Of a DNA stretch of 11,350 nucleotides, positions 8,779 through 11,350 are shown piece by piece. The translations under genes and the position numbers were made by a program. The DNA comes from an uncultured Oscillospiraceae bacterium (GTDB lineage: Bacteria; Bacillota; Clostridia; Oscillospirales; Oscillospiraceae), in the NCBI GenBank assembly GCA_934589525.1, contig CAKTOB010000044.1, forward strand, positions 1 through 11,350, written 5' to 3'. Each line of letters opens with the position of its first letter. Within the stretch, counting starts at the first letter, position 1. A model generated the notes under the pieces. The model was not told the DNA's origin, ran no database searches, and saw only the letters and a program-made list of their open reading frames with translations.

Positions 8779-9363
8779 GAATAGTTTCCCCAGGTCCGCC
8801 AGAGGCCAGACCCTGAACACGATTTTTCCCACGATCTGTTCCTGGGATACGCAGCCGATCTCTTTATGCCGGGAGTCCACCGAGGTAGACCGGTGGTCGC
8901 CCATGCAGAAGTACCGGTTTTCCGGCACCTGATAAGGCAAATCAATATTGGCATCGCCAAAGGCCTTTTCCGTCAGATAGGGCTCTTGCAGCCGCCGCCC
9001 GTCAATGGAAACGTTGCCCTCTTCGTCAATATCCACGGTCTCCCCGGGCCCGGCGATGACCCGCTTTACAAGGATTTTATTGCCGATGTAAAAGGCCACC
9101 AAATCCCCCTGCCGGAAGTCTGCCCCTTTTAAGGATACGACAATATCCCCTTCATTCAGGGTGGGGGTCATGGAAGCCCCGTAAATTTGCAGCACCGGCA
9201 TCCAGACGGTGGCAACCAGCACCGCCACCGCTGCCACCACCACCAGGGTATAGACGGTACTGCGCAAAACGGAGCGGTAACGGGACCGGTAACGGATGCG
9301 GTTCCGCTCTGCCTCGATTTGTTCCAGAGAGGGGATCTCCGGCGGTAATTCCGTTCGTCTCAT
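8776..9363 (-). CDS. lepB: Type I signal peptidase dedicated to the pilus operon
   Basis: This is a 195-residue membrane serine protease that removes signal peptides from exported proteins. It has a basic cytoplasmic N-terminus (about 20-34, rich in Arg), a single membrane segment (about 36-56) and an extracytoplasmic catalytic domain. The Ser/Lys dyad is visible: S64 in GASMTPTL (box B) and K100 in ILVKRVIAGPG (box D). GDHRSTSVDSR at 155-165 matches box E. Both catalytic residues are intact, unlike the pilus-linked SipA2 of some streptococci, which from memory lacks them. The start at 9363 follows the class C sortase stop by 3 bases, with AAAGGA 7 to 8 bases upstream. Its place between sortase and pilin genes implies processing of the adhesin or pilin precursor, which is inference. 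A general housekeeping function remains possible. Confidence 0.93.
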   Translation of the reverse strand: MRRTELPPEIPSLEQIEAERNRIRYRSRYRSVLRSTVYTLVVVAAVAVLVATVWMPVLQIYGASMTPTLNEGDIVVSLKGADFRQGDLVAFYIGNKILVKRVIAGPGETVDIDEEGNVSIDGRRLQEPYLTEKAFGDANIDLPYQVPENRYFCMGDHRSTSVDSRHKEIGCVSQEQIVGKIVFRVWPLADLGKLF

Positions 9364-9366
9364 GGA

Positions 9367-10188
9367 TTAGTCCTTTCGTTTCTTCCCGGTAAAGAGCAGC
9401 CCGAAAATCAGCAGCAGCAGCACGGGCGCCGCCACCACCGGGGCAACCATTAGGGGCTCGATCTGCACCGCGTCCGACACCACCCGGACGGTTTTCACCT
9501 CCGGGGCCGTCTCCGTCCGCACCCCGCAGACCAGCAGCCGGTGGCTGTTGATGCCGTAGGGGGTGCAGGTCACCAGGGTGCAAAGATCCTGCCCCGGCCG
9601 GGGGGTCAGGGCCTCGGTTTCCGCGGGCTCTACAATGAGGATTTGGGAGACCTCATAGGTCAGTACCTCATCCAGCGTCCGGATGACAAAGGTGTCGCCA
9701 ACGGTGAGCCGGTCCAGATTGGTAAAGAGCTTGGCACTGGGGAGCCCCCGGTGGCCGGAGAGGACACAGTGGGTATTTTCGCCCCCCACAGGAAGGCTGG
9801 TCCACTCTAAGTGCCCCACGGCGATTTGCAGCACAGAGTCCTCCGTGCCGTGATAAATGGGCAGGGAAACATCAATGGCGGGGATCTCAATATACCCCAT
9901 GATCCCCGTGCCGTCCAGATCCAGCAGGGAAGGATAGGCCTCCCGCTCCTGGGGCCCCAGTAAAAAGGGATTTTCCCGCTTCAAAAGCCCCCGGTTGTAT
10001 TCCTGGGCCTTCTCAAGCATTTGCTCATATTTTTCATTGTCCAGCTCCCGCACGGCTTGGGCATAGGTCGTCACCGCGGCGGTAGCGTGAAGCGTATTCC
10101 AATAATCGCTGACCGTAGGATACAGCAGCAAGGACACACCTGCAAGCAGCAGAACGACCAGAAATATGGTAGAAAGATGCTTTTTCAT
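9367..10188 (-). CDS. srtC: Class C pilus-polymerising sortase
   Basis: This is a 273-residue membrane cysteine transpeptidase. N-terminal (about 7-23) and C-terminal (about 247-267) hydrophobic segments flank the catalytic domain, and the protein ends in KKRKD. The two-membrane-segment layout, the GYIEIPAIDVSLPIYHG block and TLVTCTPYGINSHRLLV are typical of class C enzymes that link pilin subunits. The triad is H146 (in LSGHRG), C208 and R217. The lid region reads ENPF (72-75) where class C lids normally have DPF or DPW, so the usual lid Asp appears as Asn. The start at 10188 gives the hydrophobic segment a short basic N-terminus; AAGGAG lies 13 bases upstream, which is longer than normal. 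An in-frame TTG at 10269 was rejected because it lies in the TGACAAT repeat and has no ribosome binding site. It is the first gene of the operon. Confidence 0.92.
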   Translation of the reverse strand: MKKHLSTIFLVVLLLAGVSLLLYPTVSDYWNTLHATAAVTTYAQAVRELDNEKYEQMLEKAQEYNRGLLKRENPFLLGPQEREAYPSLLDLDGTGIMGYIEIPAIDVSLPIYHGTEDSVLQIAVGHLEWTSLPVGGENTHCVLSGHRGLPSAKLFTNLDRLTVGDTFVIRTLDEVLTYEVSQILIVEPAETEALTPRPGQDLCTLVTCTPYGINSHRLLVCGVRTETAPEVKTVRVVSDAVQIEPLMVAPVVAAPVLLLLIFGLLFTGKKRKD

Positions 10189-10201
10189 AACTTCCAGATG
10201 T

Positions 10202-10226
10202 CTCCTTACGGCTGTAAAAGCAGCCG
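10202..10226 (-). promoter_or_regulatory. Leader hairpin with ribosome binding site of the pilus operon
   Basis: Read on the minus strand, CGGCTG and CAGCCG (10209-10214 and 10221-10226) can pair around a 6-base loop. AAGGAG (10202-10207) follows one base later. A hairpin this close to the ribosome binding site, together with the long 13-base gap to the ATG, could tune translation of the sortase. The pairing is seen directly; regulation is inference. Confidence 0.5.
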
Positions 10227-10242
10227 AACGTGGGTTTAAAAT

Positions 10243-10270
10243 TGACAATTGACAATGGACAATTGACAAT
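10243..10270. repeat. Four tandem copies of a 7-bp TGACAAT repeat
   Basis: TGACAAT occurs four times end to end, with the third copy reading GGACAAT. It contains CAATTG palindromes where units join. It lies about 55 bases upstream of the class C sortase start, inside the presumed leader or promoter region. It may be a site bound by a regulator or a plain simple-sequence repeat. Confidence 0.9.
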
Positions 10271-10316
10271 TATTTAGATGACGGACGTGTCTGTTTTTGG
10301 ATTGCGCCGGTTAAAG

Positions 10317-10345
10317 AATATACCCTCCAGCGAAATCGTAGGGAA
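10317..10345 (-). promoter_or_regulatory. Weak candidate promoter of the pilus operon
   Basis: On the minus strand TATATT (10317-10322) lies 17 bases from TTCCCT (10340-10345), which matches only half of the -35 consensus. No better promoter was found between the tandem array and the first gene. If real, it would give a leader of roughly 120 bases that includes the TGACAAT repeat and the hairpin next to the ribosome binding site. The poor -35 box would fit an activator-dependent or weakly expressed operon. Confidence 0.25.
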
Positions 10346-10363
10346 CGGCCTATGTGCCGTTCC
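10342..10363. repeat. GGAACGGC / GCCGTTCC hairpin
   Basis: Perfect 8-base arms (10342-10349 and 10356-10363) surround a 6-base loop. No T run follows in either direction. It looks like another dispersed palindromic element of the kind that fills this intergenic region, and it overlaps the candidate -35 box. Confidence 0.7.
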
Positions 10364-10483
10364 GGGGCGTAGCGAATACAACCCGTGCGGTTGAACGGAA
10401 CCACGCCATGTAGCGGCGATGATTCATCGCCAAGCAACGTTTCAAAAACAACCTGTGTGGACAAAACGGAACCACCCCCCGAT

Positions 10484-10602
10484 ATGTCATTCCGAGGGAG
10501 CGCAGCGGGCCGAGGAATCTACTCAAGTGGCAATCTTTATCTTGTGTTGGTTCATCCTCCAACGTGGTGGATTCCTCCGCTACGCTACGGTCGGAATGAC
10601 AT
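10484..10602. mobile_element. MITE-like inverted repeat, copy 1
   Basis: Perfect 12-base ends, ATGTCATTCCGA and TCGGAATGACAT, bound a 119-bp stretch. Complementarity continues imperfectly inward, with GAGGAATC pairing to GATTCCTC. It codes for nothing credible. I recall this TCATTCCGA palindrome, and the false HSDRSVAEES-like peptides it yields, from many clostridial intergenic regions. Whether it moves, and by what transposase, cannot be told here. Confidence 0.65.
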
Positions 10603-10790
10603 TCGTTTTTGGGTTTGGTCGTTACAAATTTGAATGTACCACGATTCCGGCCCCGGGGGGCCGGATGGCGGCAGATTGCCGCCGCTACACCCGGTACATC
10701 CAACAGACTACACAATGTAGCGGCGATGATTCATCGCCAAGCAACGTTTCAAAAACAACCTGTGTGGACAAAACGGAACCACCCCCCGAT

Positions 10791-10909
10791 ATGTCATTCC
10801 GAGGGAGCGCAGCGGGCCGAGGAATCTACTCAAGTGGCAATCTTTATCTTGTGTTGGTTCATCCTCCAACGTGGTGGATTCCTCCGCTACGCTACGGTCG
10901 GAATGACAT
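10791..10909. mobile_element. MITE-like inverted repeat, copy 2
   Basis: Same 119-bp element as copy 1, displaced by 307 bases within the second array unit. No difference is seen by eye, so it probably arose by duplication of the whole unit and not by a separate insertion. Confidence 0.65.
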
Positions 10910-11097
10910 TCGTTTTTGGGTTTGGTCGTTACAAATTTGAATGTACCACGATTCCGGCCCCGGGGGGCCGGATGGCGGCAGATTGCCGCCGCTACACCCG
11001 GTACATCCAACAGACTACACAATGTAGCGGCGATGATTCATCGCCAAGCAACGTTTCAAAAACAACCTGTGTGGACAAAACGGAACCACCCCCCGAT

Positions 11098-11216
11098 ATG
11101 TCATTCCGAGGGAGCGCAGCGGGCCGAGGAATCTACTCAAGTGGCAATCTTTATCTTGTGTTGGTTCATCCTCCAACGTGGTGGATTCCTCCGCTACGCT
11201 ACGGTCGGAATGACAT
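11098..11216. mobile_element. MITE-like inverted repeat, copy 3
   Basis: Same 119-bp element within the third, incomplete array unit. Both 12-base ends are intact. Confidence 0.65.
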
Positions 11217-11291
11217 TCGTTTTTGGGTTTGGTCGTTACAAATTTGAATGTACCACGATTCCGGCCCCGGGGGGCCGGATGGCGGCAGATT

Positions 11292-11350
11292 TGTATAGTG
11301 CAGTAACATACTTTACAGATTGTGCAATCACATGGTTTACAGATTTGATA
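11292..11350. other. AT-rich segment with two 16-bp direct repeats, possible IS end
   Basis: The 307-bp array breaks off at about 11291 and unrelated AT-rich sequence begins with TGTATAGTGC. Two direct repeats follow 24 bases apart, ACATACTTTACAGATT (11306-11321) and ACATGGTTTACAGATT (11330-11345), with 14 of 16 bases identical. Repeated motifs inside a terminus starting with TG resemble IS21-family ends. No transposase is within the window, so this is a weak inference; iterated protein-binding sites are an alternative. Confidence 0.35.

Larger units (their letters stand above)
10408..11291. repeat. Tandem array of a 307-bp unit, about 2.9 copies
   Basis: Units begin at 10408, 10715 and 11022, exactly 307 bases apart, and appear identical by eye. 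The third stops after about 270 bases, at GGCGGCAGATT. Each full unit contains a GGCGATGA/TCATCGCC hairpin (first copy 10415-10431), the MITE-like inverted repeat listed separately, a CCGGCCCC/GGGGCCGG hairpin (10647-10664) and GGCGGCA/TGCCGCC (10667-10683). TGTAGCGGCG (10409-10418) and CGCCGCTACA (10680-10689) bracket the unit as inverted repeats. Open frames run through the array on both strands only because 307 is not a multiple of 3 and the unit has few stops; none has a ribosome binding site or a recognisable protein. Near-perfect identity points to recent amplification, or to an assembly effect. Confidence 0.95.

Noticed and set aside
6939..8816. 625-codon open frame on the plus strand
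   Set aside because: It lies wholly antisense to the giant adhesin. Its Gly/Phe repeat part is the reverse of the GETEPT-coding repeat, and no domain or ribosome binding site supports it.
9367..10269. Longer class C sortase starting at a TTG at 10269
   Set aside because: The added 27 residues translate the TGACAAT repeat and the leader hairpin, there is no ribosome binding site, and the ATG at 10188 gives the normal N-terminus.
10419..11247. Overlapping open frames in the 307-bp array giving repeated peptides such as FRGSAAGRGI or CHSDRSVAEES
   Set aside because: They are products of the repeat read in all frames, without ribosome binding sites. Such peptides are a familiar false annotation from intergenic palindromes.
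10408..11291. CRISPR array
   Set aside because: The repeats are 307 bp and directly adjacent with no unique spacers; the 18-bp and 7-bp repeats also have no spacers.

Overview
The window looks like a chromosomal segment of a moderately GC-rich Gram-positive anaerobe, most likely a gut clostridium of the Oscillospiraceae/Ruminococcaceae type. This rests on LPXTG-type surface proteins, sortases, strong AGGAGG-type ribosome binding sites, GC-rich codon use, and dispersed intergenic palindromic repeats of a kind common in those genomes. The assignment to a family is inference. No rRNA, tRNA or CRISPR array was seen.

All credible genes lie on the minus strand, so the operon reads from right to left. 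Positions 10188 to 1222 form one tight five-gene cluster: a class C (pilus-type) sortase, a type I signal peptidase, a 1910-residue LPQTG adhesin, a 396-residue LPQTG pilin, and a second, shorter sortase. Neighbouring genes are 3 or 13 bases apart or overlap by 11 and 8 bases, and a strong hairpin terminator follows the last stop codon. The proposed division of labour is as follows. The signal peptidase processes exported precursors. The class C sortase joins pilin subunits through the pilin-motif lysine of the 396-residue protein. The giant protein sits at the tip or acts as a separate adhesin. The second sortase anchors the products to the cell wall. Left of the terminator, an aldo/keto reductase of the YghZ type has its own near-consensus promoter and is probably unrelated to the pilus.

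The giant adhesin is the most unusual gene. Behind a basic leader and one hydrophobic segment it carries 12 HxHxxxC motifs with 25 cysteines within about 257 residues. Next come a Thr/Glu/Pro stalk built from ten perfect-length 18-bp repeats, a long series of beta-sandwich-like adhesin domains whose DNA is locally much AT-richer than the rest, two isopeptide-type domains, and an LPQTG anchor. The His/Cys repeat domain is the best candidate here for undescribed biology.

The right end (10189 to 11350, about 1.16 kb) holds no credible gene. It contains a possible leader with a hairpin and a 7-bp iterated repeat, a separate hairpin, a 2.9-copy tandem array of an apparently identical 307-bp unit (each unit carrying a MITE-like inverted repeat), and finally an abrupt change to AT-rich sequence with two 16-bp direct repeats, possibly the end of an insertion sequence.
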